The notes under the pieces are model-generated. The model was not told the DNA's origin. It did no database searches and was given only the letters and a program-made list of their open reading frames with translations. Below are positions 26,145-35,515 of a DNA stretch of 64,000 nt, in pieces. The position numbers and the translations under genes were made by a program. Position 1 is the first letter of the stretch; each line of letters opens with the position of its first letter. Source of the stretch: Tateyamaria sp. ANG-S1 (lineage in GTDB: Bacteria > Pseudomonadota > Alphaproteobacteria > Rhodobacterales > Rhodobacteraceae); assembly GCF_000814025.1 (NCBI RefSeq), contig NZ_JWLL01000006.1, positions 124,001 to 188,000 of the forward strand. Direction: 5' to 3'.

Positions 26145-27842
26145 TTACTCGGAGCGGCTCCAGTCCGCGATGTTCCAAAGCTCACTGTCCCAGGAGTTCA
26201 TGCGAACGCCTTCCAGCGACGTTGCCTTGGCCGAGATGTCACCACGGTGGGTCAGCGGGATCATGGCACCATTGGACACGGCCATGTCGTTCAGCTGACG
26301 CCCGATGCTTGCACGCTCATCCAGGTCGGACGTCTGGGCCAGCGTGTTCCACAGCGCATCATACTCTTTCATGCAGAAGCGCGAGATGTTCTCACCCTGC
26401 CACTGGCTGGACGGGCTTGGGGCCTTGTCGCACAGCATGTTGGCCAGATACGCCTGCGGGTCGGTGCCCGAGAACGTGTTGGTGTACATCTCCACGTCTG
26501 CATAGAAGCGCTGGAACGTGTCCGGGCTTCCGGCGTCACCGCCGAAGAACACCGAAGCGTCGATGTTGCGCAGTTCCGTTTCGATGCCGATCTGGCTCCA
26601 CCATTCCTTGATCAGCGCCTGATAGTCCTGGCGGATCGAGTTGGTCGATGTCTGGAACAGGATCGAGAGCGGCACGCCATCCTTTTCGCGCACGCCGTCG
26701 CCATCTGTGTCGACGATGCCTGCCTCATCGAGCATTGCATTGGCGGCGTCGATATCCTGCGTGTCGCAGGTGAACGTGTCGGAGTTGTATGCCGCAGGGG
26801 CGGGCACCCAGTTGCAGGTCACCTGACCGCCAGCGCCATAGCCGATCTCGGCCAGCAGCACACGGTCGACGGCCAGCGACATGGCGTTATACACCGCCGG
26901 ATCCTGCAGGAAAGGGTGCGGGCGGATCACGGCGCGCTCATCTGGGCCAAGCGCCGGGTCCGGGTTTGTGTTGTTCAGCATGATCCGCTCGACCGAGGGG
27001 CCGAAACTGGTCATCAGCTCACCGCGACCGGAGCCTTCCATCTCGGCCAGCACATCGGGTGCGACCTGCAGGTTCCAGGCATAGTCGAATTCGCCGGTTT
27101 CCAGCACGGCGCGCGCGGCACCGATGGCATCACCGCCGCCTTTGAAATTGATGCTGGCAAAGGCAGGCTTGGCCGGGTCGCGGTAGTTCGGGTTCGCCTC
27201 AAGCGTGATCACGTCGTTGGGGCGGAAGTCGGTGACGACAAACGCGCCTGTGCCGATCGGGTTGAAGTTCTGTTCGGTGCAGGTCGGGGCCGCCGGGCCG
27301 ATACAGTCGGCAAATTGCGCGGCCTGAATGATCGGGCTTTCCGCGCCACCAAAGGCTGCAAACGGGTAGGGGGTCGGTGCATCAAAGGTGATGACCACGG
27401 TCAGGTCGTCTGGCGTCTCGATGCTGGAGATGCCTTCGAACTTGGTGATCTGGGCACAGCCGGCTTCCGGGTGCGTGCAATATTCGTAGGTGAACTTAAC
27501 GTCCGCCGAGGTAAATGCCGTGCCATCCGACCACAGGATGCCGGGCGTCAGCTTCCATGTGATCGTCGTCAGATCTTCGGAGATGCCGCCGTTCTCGACT
27601 GTCGGAATCTCTTCGACCAGCCAGGGCTGGATGGCGCCGGTTTCGTCAAAGCGGGTCAGCGGCTCAATGACCATGGACGAGGCTTCGATCTCTTTGGTGC
27701 CGCCGGACAGGAACGGGTTCATCGTCGATGGCGCTTGCCAGTAGATGATGCGCAGCGCGCCGTCCGAGCCACGCTCGGCAAAGGCGGCGGGGGCCAGCGC
27801 GGTCGCGGCCACAGCACCCATCAAAACGGTTTTAAGGGACAT
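26145..27842 (-). CDS. peptide-type ABC transporter substrate-binding protein (SBP family 5)
   Basis: A 565-residue periplasmic protein. The start at 27842 has AGGAG upstream and begins a signal peptide MSLKTVLMGAVAATALAPAAFA. Mature sequence: LRIIYWQAPSTMNPFLSGG, the family signature region LVEEIPTVENGGISEDLTT followed by WKLTPGILWSDGTAFTSADV, and YTNTFSGTDPQAYLANM. It binds peptides or peptide-like compounds and delivers them to OppB/OppC. The antisense strand is also free of stops, an accident of base composition. It is divergent from the ATPase gene. Confidence 0.93.
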   Translation of the reverse strand: MSLKTVLMGAVAATALAPAAFAERGSDGALRIIYWQAPSTMNPFLSGGTKEIEASSMVIEPLTRFDETGAIQPWLVEEIPTVENGGISEDLTTITWKLTPGILWSDGTAFTSADVKFTYEYCTHPEAGCAQITKFEGISSIETPDDLTVVITFDAPTPYPFAAFGGAESPIIQAAQFADCIGPAAPTCTEQNFNPIGTGAFVVTDFRPNDVITLEANPNYRDPAKPAFASINFKGGGDAIGAARAVLETGEFDYAWNLQVAPDVLAEMEGSGRGELMTSFGPSVERIMLNNTNPDPALGPDERAVIRPHPFLQDPAVYNAMSLAVDRVLLAEIGYGAGGQVTCNWVPAPAAYNSDTFTCDTQDIDAANAMLDEAGIVDTDGDGVREKDGVPLSILFQTSTNSIRQDYQALIKEWWSQIGIETELRNIDASVFFGGDAGSPDTFQRFYADVEMYTNTFSGTDPQAYLANMLCDKAPSPSSQWQGENISRFCMKEYDALWNTLAQTSDLDERASIGRQLNDMAVSNGAMIPLTHRGDISAKATSLEGVRMNSWDSELWNIADWSRSE

Positions 27843-28136
27843 GTCATACTCCTTGTTGGACCGCAGGTTTGTCCTGCGCGTCAGTTTCGCACCACGCAGA
27901 ACGCGGCGCAGGTCCAGCCAGGGGGGATGACAGAAACACATGTTAACCCACGGTTTCCCCGTGGTTTTTACTCTTGGCCCCCCAAGCGCACGACAATATC
28001 GAAACAGCTTTTGTCGAAAATGCAAGCGTTGCGTGCAGTCAACGAACAATTTCGTAGGTCAATGTTTGACAGTGCCTGTCCCTTCGCCCACTGTTTGGAA
28101 AATTCGAGCCGCAAAGGCTCAATCGCGGGGATAAAA

Positions 28137-29969
28137 ATGCTGGATCAGACTGAAACGTCGCCGATTGCCAACATCCAGAATCTGCGGGTCGAATTTCAGA
28201 CCAAGGATGGGCCTGTTGTGGGGGTTGAGGACGTCTCATTCGTTGTCAATGCCGGAGAAACGGTGTGCGTCGTGGGGGAATCCGGGTCCGGCAAATCCGT
28301 GTCCTCCCTGTCGCTGATGCGTTTGGTCGAGTTTGGCGGGGGCGAGATCGCCGGTGGCAGTCTGGTATTTGACCGCAAGGATGCCGATGCCGTCGATCTG
28401 GCTGCGACGGACCAGGAATTGATGCGGACCATTCGTGGCAATGAGATCGGCATGATCTTTCAGGAGCCGATGACCGCGCTGAACCCGGTCTTTACCGTCG
28501 GGCGTCAGTTGACCGAAGGCCTTCGACTGCACAAGGGGCTGAGCAAGGCGCAGGCCGAAGAACGTGCGCTGTCGCTTTTGCAGCAGGTCCGCATCCCCGA
28601 GCCACAGCGCCGGATGAAGCAGTTTCCGCACGAGCTGTCGGGCGGCATGCGCCAGCGTGTGGTGATCGCCATGGCGCTGGCCTGTGAGCCGCGTCTGCTG
28701 ATCGCGGATGAACCGACCACGGCCCTTGATGTGACCATTCAAGCCGAGATCCTGGCCCTGATGGACCGCCTGAAACGCGAAACCGGTACGGCTGTGATGT
28801 TCATCACACACGACATGGCCGTTGTCGCGCAAATGGCGGATCGGGTCGTCGTCATGTTCCGCGGCAACAAGGTCGAAGAGGGCCCGGTCGCAGAGATTTT
28901 CGAGAACCCGCAGCACCCCTATACCAAGGCGCTTCTGGCAGCGGTGCCCAAGCTGGGGGAAATGCGCGGCAAGGCGCATCCCGAACCCATGAAGTTGCTG
29001 GGGCGCGACCAGGGCAAGATCGCACCGATCCCCGGAACCGAGGAGAAGCTGCTCGAAGTGCGTAACCTGACCACGCGCTTTCCTGTCAAGGGCGGCTTTT
29101 TTCGCAGGACCGTTGCCAATGTCCACGCGGTCGAGGATGTGTCCTTTACCCTGAACAAGGGCCAGACGCTCAGCCTTGTGGGCGAGTCGGGATGCGGCAA
29201 GTCATCTGCCGGGCGTTCCATCCTGCGACTGGTCGAGCCGCAGTCGGGCGAGATTGTTCTGGATGGTCGTGACATCATGGCGTTGAACGAGCGTGATCTG
29301 CGGGACGCGCGCCAGGACATGCAGATGATTTTTCAGGATCCGTTTGCGTCCCTCAACCCGCAGATGCAACTGGCCGATCAGGTTGCCGAGCCCATGCAGA
29401 ACTACGGCATGTTCCAGGGCGACGAGGGCAGGAAGCGGGTCGAGATGCTGTTTGACCGTGTGGAGTTGCCGCGCAGCTTCATGCGCCGCTATCCGCACGA
29501 GTTGTCGGGCGGCCAACGTCAACGGGTTGCCATCGCCCGCGCGCTGGCCCTGAACCCCAAGCTGATCATCGCGGACGAGGCCGTATCGGCCCTCGACGTG
29601 TCGGTGCAGGCGCAAGTTCTGAATCTGATGATGGAATTGCAGGCAGAGATGGGCCTGTCGTTCCTGTTCATCTCCCACGATATGGCTGTGGTGGAACGTG
29701 TCAGCCACCATGTGGGCGTCATGTATCTGGGCCGCATCGTCGAAATGGGACCACGTGCCCGCGTCTTTGAGAACCCGCAGCACCCTTATACCCAGGCGTT
29801 GATGAAGGCGGTGCCCATCGCCGATCCGCGCCAGCGCAAGGCCGAGAAGGACCTGAATTTCAAACCGATCCCGTCACCGATCCATCCGATTGATTACGTA
29901 CCGGCTCCGTCGGAATACAGGGAGGTCGAGCCCGGGCATTTGGTACTCACGACCGACAGCGGTTACTAG
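28137..29969 (+). CDS. fused peptide ABC transporter ATPase (DppD-DppF type)
   Basis: A 610-residue protein holding two complete ABC domains. The first has Walker A GESGSGKS (47-54), signature LSGGMRQR and Walker B LLIADEPT. The second has [16 protein letters not shown] and LIIADEAV. Each domain ends with the oligopeptide-transporter tail ([15 protein letters not shown] and [15 protein letters not shown]). The frame is open for 2 kb upstream, but that is antisense to the binding-protein gene; [18 protein letters not shown] at 28137 is the sensible start. A TTGACA at 28066-28071 may be its -35 box, with only a weak -10. It energises the permeases encoded at 24085-26056. Confidence 0.94.
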   Translation: MLDQTETSPIANIQNLRVEFQTKDGPVVGVEDVSFVVNAGETVCVVGESGSGKSVSSLSLMRLVEFGGGEIAGGSLVFDRKDADAVDLAATDQELMRTIRGNEIGMIFQEPMTALNPVFTVGRQLTEGLRLHKGLSKAQAEERALSLLQQVRIPEPQRRMKQFPHELSGGMRQRVVIAMALACEPRLLIADEPTTALDVTIQAEILALMDRLKRETGTAVMFITHDMAVVAQMADRVVVMFRGNKVEEGPVAEIFENPQHPYTKALLAAVPKLGEMRGKAHPEPMKLLGRDQGKIAPIPGTEEKLLEVRNLTTRFPVKGGFFRRTVANVHAVEDVSFTLNKGQTLSLVGESGCGKSSAGRSILRLVEPQSGEIVLDGRDIMALNERDLRDARQDMQMIFQDPFASLNPQMQLADQVAEPMQNYGMFQGDEGRKRVEMLFDRVELPRSFMRRYPHELSGGQRQRVAIARALALNPKLIIADEAVSALDVSVQAQVLNLMMELQAEMGLSFLFISHDMAVVERVSHHVGVMYLGRIVEMGPRARVFENPQHPYTQALMKAVPIADPRQRKAEKDLNFKPIPSPIHPIDYVPAPSEYREVEPGHLVLTTDSGY

Positions 29970-30412
29970 CCACCCCGGAGCCTGGCCGCATCCGCGTCCA
30001 GATCCGCGCGGGAGCGCAAGGGCACGGCGTCATGCGCGATGCGGAACCCGGTGTCAGTGTGCACGATGTGCTTGGCGGACATGATGTCGCCACTGTCCCG
30101 CAGCGGCACAACGTTCAGATGCGCATGGGGTACACCGAACCCGTGCACCACATAGCCCACGCGCTTCGGCGCATAGACCTGCATCATCCGACGACCCAAC
30201 CGCTGACCGACGACCATGATATGTGCTGCCAGATCGTCCGGCATGTCGGTGAAGTGGTCGATATGCTCCAGTGGGATCACCATGAACTCGCCAGGATGCA
30301 AAGGCCGCAGGTTCATAAAGGCCATGCACCTGTCATCGCGGTACACCACACTGGCGGGCGCCTCGCCCGATATGATCGCGCAGAACACGCATTGGGCGCT
30401 CTCATGCTTCAT
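29966..30412 (-). CDS. HIT family protein
   Basis: A 148-residue protein started at 30412. CVFCAIISGEAPASVVYRDD, LRPLHPGEFMVIPLEH and the GVPHAHLNVVPL motif identify the histidine-triad superfamily. The triad reads H-A-H-L-N: the middle, nucleophilic His is kept, but the last His of HxHxH is Asn, a variation seen in some branches. Members hydrolyse or transfer nucleoside monophosphates. The stop codon overlaps that of the convergent ATPase gene at CTAG. Confidence 0.88.
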   Translation of the reverse strand: MKHESAQCVFCAIISGEAPASVVYRDDRCMAFMNLRPLHPGEFMVIPLEHIDHFTDMPDDLAAHIMVVGQRLGRRMMQVYAPKRVGYVVHGFGVPHAHLNVVPLRDSGDIMSAKHIVHTDTGFRIAHDAVPLRSRADLDADAARLRGG

Positions 30413-30499
30413 ATTGCTTCTCTGTCGTGTCTTCTGCGTTTTGCGCTGGAGGTGGTGCATCACTAGGCCTAAGCTGAACAGGCTTCAAACGGGATCCAT

Positions 30500-31654
30500 A
30501 TGACACGCAAGATGACGCCGCTTGAGCTCATGACGCAGCTCATCAGTTTTCCGACCGTGAGCCGGGACACGAACCTGCCGCTCGTGGATTGGGTCGAAGA
30601 GTACCTGAACGGCCACGGCATCACAGCACACCGTTACTATCATCCGGACCAGCCCAAGGCCGCCCTTTTTGCGCATGTCGGGCCGGAGATTGAGGGCGCG
30701 GTCGTGCTGTCTGGTCACACGGATGTCGTGCCCGTCGATGGGCAGCCGTGGGACACCGACCCGTTCACGGTGACCGAGAAGGACGGCAAGTATTTCGGGC
30801 GCGGCACCTGCGATATGAAAGGGTTCGATGCGCTGGCCATCTGGGCGCTCGTCGAAGCGCACTACGCTGGCAAGCCCATGCAGCTTGCGCTCAGCTTTGA
30901 CGAAGAGATCGGGTGTCTTGGCGCGCCGCCCATGATCGCGGCGATGCAGGGTGTCGTGCCCAAGGGCGGCCCGGTCATTGTCGGCGAGCCGTCGATGATG
31001 AAAGCGGTCACCGGACACAAGGGCGGGCAGGGGTTCGACACTCATGTCGTTGGGTTCGAGGTACACTCGTCCCTACTGCCGCAGGGGGTCAGTGCGATTC
31101 TCGAAGGGGCCAAGATCATTGATTTTGCCAACCACCGGAATGCCGAAAACAGGGCCGCCACGCCATCCGCGTTGGCGGCAATGTTCGATCCGCCTTTCAC
31201 CACCTGGCATGTGGGGCAGGTCGCGGGCGGTACGGCGCACAACATCACGGCCAAGGATTGCCGCTTCTCCATGGATTTCAGGGCCGTGCCAGGCGACGAC
31301 GTGGTGGCCTTGAAAGAGGCGTATCTGGCCCATGTAGCCGAGATCGAACGCGGCATGCAGGCGGTGCATCCCGACACCCGGATCGACATTGATGTCCGGT
31401 TCGAAGTGCCGCCGCTCACGCCAGAGAAGGACGGCGCGGCCGAAGGCCTCGTGCGGTCGATCACCGGGGACAATGGCACCCATGTTGTAAGCTACGGCAC
31501 CGAAGCCGGTCAGTTCCAAGCGGCGGGCTACTCCGCAGTCGTTTGTGGACCGGGAAACATTGCGCAAGCACATCAGCCCAACGAATACATCTCGGTCGCG
31601 CAATTTGAGGCGGGCCATGCTTTCATGCGTGATCTGGTGGCGCGCGTTGCGTAG
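30500..31654 (+). CDS. argE: acetylornithine deacetylase-like M20 peptidase
   Basis: A 384-residue cytoplasmic metallohydrolase. VVLSGHTDVVPVDGQPW, GRGTCDMKGFDA and LSFDEEIGCLGAP hold the metal and catalytic residues, in the order of ArgE. Substrate could be N-acetylornithine (arginine synthesis) or another N-acyl amino acid; the location, between a peptide transporter and two amidohydrolases, favours a catabolic role. The start at 30500 is the only sensible one. A four-hairpin array fills the gap to the next gene. Confidence 0.85.
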   Translation: MTRKMTPLELMTQLISFPTVSRDTNLPLVDWVEEYLNGHGITAHRYYHPDQPKAALFAHVGPEIEGAVVLSGHTDVVPVDGQPWDTDPFTVTEKDGKYFGRGTCDMKGFDALAIWALVEAHYAGKPMQLALSFDEEIGCLGAPPMIAAMQGVVPKGGPVIVGEPSMMKAVTGHKGGQGFDTHVVGFEVHSSLLPQGVSAILEGAKIIDFANHRNAENRAATPSALAAMFDPPFTTWHVGQVAGGTAHNITAKDCRFSMDFRAVPGDDVVALKEAYLAHVAEIERGMQAVHPDTRIDIDVRFEVPPLTPEKDGAAEGLVRSITGDNGTHVVSYGTEAGQFQAAGYSAVVCGPGNIAQAHQPNEYISVAQFEAGHAFMRDLVARVA

Positions 31655-31659
31655 CGGGT

Positions 31660-31756
31660 CGTTTTGTGACATACAAAACGTCTGGAAACCGGCGCGGTTT
31701 CCAGGACGTCGCGGCTTTCCGCGTCGGAAAGCTGACGCAAACCGCGTCGGTTTGCG
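31660..31756. repeat. array of four tandem hairpins (copy A)
   Basis: Four perfect inverted repeats follow each other: CGTTTTGT/ACAAAACG (31660-31680), CTGGAAACC/GGTTTCCAG (31682-31704), GCTTTCC/GGAAAGC (31714-31732) and CGCAAACC/GGTTTGCG (31736-31756). Every loop is five bases: GACAT, GGCGC, GCGTC, GCGTC. The array fills the gap between the argE-like stop and the next ATG almost exactly. A related array lies at 39394-39496. The last stem abuts the start codon at 31760 and probably limits ribosome access. Confidence 0.85.
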
Positions 31757-31759
31757 GTG

Positions 31760-33103
31760 ATGGCCTTTCCCATCCATGATGCCACGCCCGTCACGTGGCC
31801 CGGCCCGCCGCCCGCCACAGCGGATGTGGTTGTGATCGGTGGTGGCGTCATTGGCGTCTGCACCGCTCTCTATCTTGCCGAAGCGGGGCATTCCGTCGTT
31901 CTGCTGGAAAAAGGACGGATCGCGGGAGAGCAATCCAGTCGCAATTGGGGCTGGATCCGGCAGCAGGGGCGTGATCCGGACGAATTGCCGATTATGGTCG
32001 AGGCGAATGCGCTATGGCGTGATCTGGCGCAGCGGACAAATGTGGACATCGGTCTGACACAGGGCGGTGTGACCTATCTGGCCAAAACCCAGGACGAAAT
32101 CGCCCGCTATGCCGCGTGGCTGCCCCATGCGCAGGCGCATGGTGTGGACAGTCGCCTTTTGAGCACACCGCAGATCGCTGATCTGATCCCCGGACTAAGC
32201 CGACCCTACGCGGGTGCGCTCTATACGGCATCGGATATGCGGGCCGAACCATGGGTTGCCGTGCCTGCCCTTGCGGGTGTCGCGGCCCGCGCCGGGGCAA
32301 CGGTGGTCGAGAACTGTGCGGTCCGTGCGCTCGACATCGAAGGCGGGCGCATCGCCGGCGTGGTCACCGAGGCGGGGCAGATCAAGTCGTCACAGGTGGT
32401 ACTGGCGGGCGGTGCTTGGTCATCGCTGTTGCTGCGTCGCCATGGCATTGCGCTGCCACAGTTGTCGGTGCGTGCGACAGTTGCCGCGACCGAGCCGATG
32501 CCGATGGTCTACCCCGGCGGCGCCGCAGATGATCGCATTGCCTTTCGCATGCGAAAGGATGGGGGGTATTCGCTTGCGGCGGGCGGCTTTCACGAACTCT
32601 TCATCGGACCGGACGCATTTCGGGCCTTGCCCAAGTACCTGACGCAATTGCGCGCCGATCCCTTCGGCACCCGTTTTATGATCAAGGCCCCCAAGGGCTA
32701 CCCCGACGCTTGGTCCACGCCGCGCACATGGGACGCCGATGGCCCAAGCCCATTCGAGGCGATGCGCATCCTCAATCCAGCCCCCAACAGGCGGAAAGTC
32801 GATCAATTGACGCGCGACTTTCACGAAATATTGCCTGGGCTTGGGCCTGTGCGGATCAAAACCGCATGGGCCGGGATGATCGACACGATGCCCGATGTCG
32901 TGCCCGTTGTTGACCGCGTAGACGCGCTGCCCGGCCTGACCGTTGGCACCGGAATGAGCGGTCACGGATTTGGCATCGGGCCCGGGATGGGAAAGGTGCT
33001 GGCCGCTGTGGTCTCTGGCAACGATCCGAGCCATGATCTGACACGGTTCCGCCTGAGCCGTTTCTCCGATGGCAGCAAGATGCGCCTCGGCCCCTCTGTC
33101 TGA
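31760..33103 (+). CDS. FAD-dependent amino-acid oxidoreductase (DadA/DAO family)
   Basis: A 447-residue protein. The dinucleotide-binding motif VVVIGGGVIGVCTALYLAEAG starts near residue 28 and is followed by the acidic strand end VVLLEKGRIAGEQSSRNWGW. The C-terminal GTGMSGHGFGIGPGMGK closes the FAD site. It probably oxidises a D-amino acid or secondary amine using a membrane or oxygen acceptor. No Shine-Dalgarno is evident because the last hairpin of array A ends three bases before the ATG. Its neighbours are amide hydrolases, so it may process the amino acids they release. Confidence 0.85.
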   Translation: MAFPIHDATPVTWPGPPPATADVVVIGGGVIGVCTALYLAEAGHSVVLLEKGRIAGEQSSRNWGWIRQQGRDPDELPIMVEANALWRDLAQRTNVDIGLTQGGVTYLAKTQDEIARYAAWLPHAQAHGVDSRLLSTPQIADLIPGLSRPYAGALYTASDMRAEPWVAVPALAGVAARAGATVVENCAVRALDIEGGRIAGVVTEAGQIKSSQVVLAGGAWSSLLLRRHGIALPQLSVRATVAATEPMPMVYPGGAADDRIAFRMRKDGGYSLAAGGFHELFIGPDAFRALPKYLTQLRADPFGTRFMIKAPKGYPDAWSTPRTWDADGPSPFEAMRILNPAPNRRKVDQLTRDFHEILPGLGPVRIKTAWAGMIDTMPDVVPVVDRVDALPGLTVGTGMSGHGFGIGPGMGKVLAAVVSGNDPSHDLTRFRLSRFSDGSKMRLGPSV

Positions 33104-33116
33104 CAGGATCTGCCCT

Positions 33117-34283
33117 ATGCCCATCAAGAACCGACTTGCCGAAACCCATGCCGAGATCACCGGCTGGCGCCGCCACTTGCACGCCCATCCCGAACTGGAT
33201 TTCGATGTGCATAAGACGGCCGCCTTCGTAGTCGAACGGCTGCGCGAGTTTGGCGTTGACGACATCACCACGGGCATCGGCAAAACCGGTGTGGTCGCCG
33301 TGATCAAGGGCAAGACCGACACGAAAGGGCGCGTGGTTGGACTGCGCGCCGACATGGATGCGCTGCCGATTGAGGAGGCGACGGGGCTCGACTATGCCTC
33401 AAAATATCCCGGCAAGATGCACGCTTGCGGCCACGACGGGCATACGTCGATCCTGTTGGGCGCCGCGCAGTACTTGGCCGAGACGCGCAATTTCGACGGC
33501 ACTGTGGTGCTGGCCTTCCAACCCGCCGAAGAGGGCGGTGGCGGTGGCCGTGAGATGGTCAATGACGGGTTGATCGAGCGCTGGGGCATTCAGGAGGTGT
33601 ACGGCCTGCACAACATGCCCGGTCTGCCCACAGGGCAGTTTGCCATCCGGTCCGGCGCACTTCTGGCCGCGGCCGATGAGTTCAAGCTGACCGTCACCGG
33701 CAAAGGCGGGCATGCAGCCGCGCCGCACCAGGCCATCGACCCCAATGTGGCTGCGGCGCATATCATCCTCGGCCTGCAAAGCATCACGAGCCGGAACGTG
33801 GACCCGCTTGCCTCTGCGGTCGTGTCCGTCTGTGCGCTGCATTCCGACATCGACACGCACAACATCATTCCACATGTCACCCGCATGACCGGTACGGTCC
33901 GTGCTCTTGACCCAGAGGTGCGCGACTATGTCGAAGCACGGGTGAAGGAGATCGCGACGGCAATGGCACAGGCCCACCAATGCGAGATCGACGTGGACTA
34001 TACCGTCGGCTACCCCGCGACCATCAATCACGAAAAGCACACCGAATACGCCGCCGCCGCTGCACGTGCTGTTGCAGGCGATGTAATCACCGATATTCCG
34101 CCGATCATGGCGGCCGAGGACTTCTCGTTCATGTTGAATGCCTGTCCGGGGGCCTACATCATGCTGGGCAATGGGGACGGGCCGATGGTCCACCACCCCG
34201 AATACCAGTTTGACGACGACGCGATCCCTGCCGGGGCAAGCTGGTTCGTCGAACTGGTCGAACAGCGGATGCCCGCGCAGTAA
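33117..34283 (+). CDS. M20 family amidohydrolase (hippurate hydrolase-like), copy 1
   Basis: A 388-residue enzyme; the start at 33117 (MPIKNRLAETHAEITGWRR) mirrors that of the next gene. Zinc-site motifs: GLRADMDALPI, MHACGHDGHT (Cys104, His106) and QPAEEGGGG with the catalytic Glu pair at 138-139. YGLHNMPGLP and the late MAAEDFSFML are typical of the M20D group that cleaves N-acyl amino acids, hippurate or indoleacetyl conjugates. The substrate is unknown. A near-identical layout in the next gene marks a tandem duplication. Confidence 0.9.
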   Translation: MPIKNRLAETHAEITGWRRHLHAHPELDFDVHKTAAFVVERLREFGVDDITTGIGKTGVVAVIKGKTDTKGRVVGLRADMDALPIEEATGLDYASKYPGKMHACGHDGHTSILLGAAQYLAETRNFDGTVVLAFQPAEEGGGGGREMVNDGLIERWGIQEVYGLHNMPGLPTGQFAIRSGALLAAADEFKLTVTGKGGHAAAPHQAIDPNVAAAHIILGLQSITSRNVDPLASAVVSVCALHSDIDTHNIIPHVTRMTGTVRALDPEVRDYVEARVKEIATAMAQAHQCEIDVDYTVGYPATINHEKHTEYAAAAARAVAGDVITDIPPIMAAEDFSFMLNACPGAYIMLGNGDGPMVHHPEYQFDDDAIPAGASWFVELVEQRMPAQ

Positions 34284-34298
34284 CCACAGGATTTACGC

Positions 34299-35465
34299 AT
34301 GCCCATCAAGAACCGTTTTGCCGAAATGCACGCCGACATCACCGCGTGGCGGCGCGACATCCACCAGCACCCCGAGATCCTGTTCGACACCCATCGCACC
34401 AGCGCGCTGGTGGCCGAAAAGTTGCGCGCCTTTGGTTGCGACGAGGTGGTCGAGGGGATTGGCCGCACGGGCGTTGTCGGCGTGATCAAGGGCAAGGCCA
34501 GCGGATCGGGCAAGGTCATTGGCCTGCGCGCAGACATGGACGCGCTGCCGATCCATGAACAGACGGGCTTGGACTATGCCTCGAAGACGCCGGATGCCAT
34601 GCACGCTTGCGGTCATGACGGGCACACCGCGATGCTGCTGGGTGCGGCCCAATACCTAGCCGAGACGCGGAATTTCGACGGCACGGTCGTTGTGATCTTT
34701 CAGCCCGCCGAAGAGGGCGGCGGCGGTGGTCGCGAGATGTGCAATGACGGCATGATGGACCGATGGGGCATTCACGAAGTCTATGGCATGCACAATTGGC
34801 CGGGGCGGCCCGTGGGTGAATTCTCTATCCGGTCGGGGCCGTTCTTTGCCGCCACCGATCTGCTGGAGATCGAATTCGAGGGGTTGGGCGGTCACGCTGC
34901 CAAGCCACAGGAAACGATTGATACCACGCTGATGGCATCGCACGCGGTGACCATGCTGCAATCCATCGTCAGTCGGAATGCCGATCCCATCGACCGGATC
35001 GTGGTGTCGATCACGGCGTTTGAGACCTCATCCAAGGCGTTCAATGTGATCCCGCAGAAGGTGCAGATCATGGGCACGGTCCGGACCATGAGCGCTGAGG
35101 CACGCGATCTGGCCGAAAAGCGCGTGGTTGAGATTTGCGAGGGCGTTGCCAACACCTTTGGCGGGGTGGCGCGTGTGAACTACAACCGGAACTATCCGGT
35201 GATGGTGAACCACGACGAACAGACCGAATTTGCGGCCGAGGTCGCCCGGTCTGTGTCCGGTCAATGCGAGGAAGCACCGCTGGTGATGGGGGGCGAGGAT
35301 TTCGCTTTCATGCTCGAAGAGCGCCCCGGGGCCTACATCCTCGTAGGCAATGGTGACACGGCGATGGTCCATCACCCGGAATACAACTTCAATGACGAGG
35401 CAATTCCGGCGGGTTGTTCTTGGTGGGCCGGGATCGTTGAACAGCGGCTTCCCTTGGTGTCGTGA
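34299..35465 (+). CDS. M20 family amidohydrolase (hippurate hydrolase-like), copy 2
   Basis: A 388-residue paralogue of the preceding gene, the same length and alignable end to end (MPIKNRFAEMHADITAWRR, MHACGHDGHT, QPAEEGGGG). It differs in the substrate-facing middle (YGMHNWPGRPVGEFSIRSGP against YGLHNMPGLPTGQF in copy 1) and near the end (MGGEDFAFML). The two genes are 15 bases apart and surely co-transcribed. Divergence in the lid region suggests that they handle different acyl or amino-acid groups; that is inference. Confidence 0.9.
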   Translation: MPIKNRFAEMHADITAWRRDIHQHPEILFDTHRTSALVAEKLRAFGCDEVVEGIGRTGVVGVIKGKASGSGKVIGLRADMDALPIHEQTGLDYASKTPDAMHACGHDGHTAMLLGAAQYLAETRNFDGTVVVIFQPAEEGGGGGREMCNDGMMDRWGIHEVYGMHNWPGRPVGEFSIRSGPFFAATDLLEIEFEGLGGHAAKPQETIDTTLMASHAVTMLQSIVSRNADPIDRIVVSITAFETSSKAFNVIPQKVQIMGTVRTMSAEARDLAEKRVVEICEGVANTFGGVARVNYNRNYPVMVNHDEQTEFAAEVARSVSGQCEEAPLVMGGEDFAFMLEERPGAYILVGNGDTAMVHHPEYNFNDEAIPAGCSWWAGIVEQRLPLVS

Positions 35466-35515
35466 CGGTCGGGTGACGCTCCTGCCGGTGGCAGATCGCC
35501 CCACCCACCGTCCCG

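Noticed and set aside
26118-28136. A 2-kb in-frame extension of the fused ABC ATPase on the plus strand
   Set aside because: It is antisense to the complete substrate-binding-protein gene at 26145-27842, contains no family motif, and the ATPase has a normal N-terminus at 28137.
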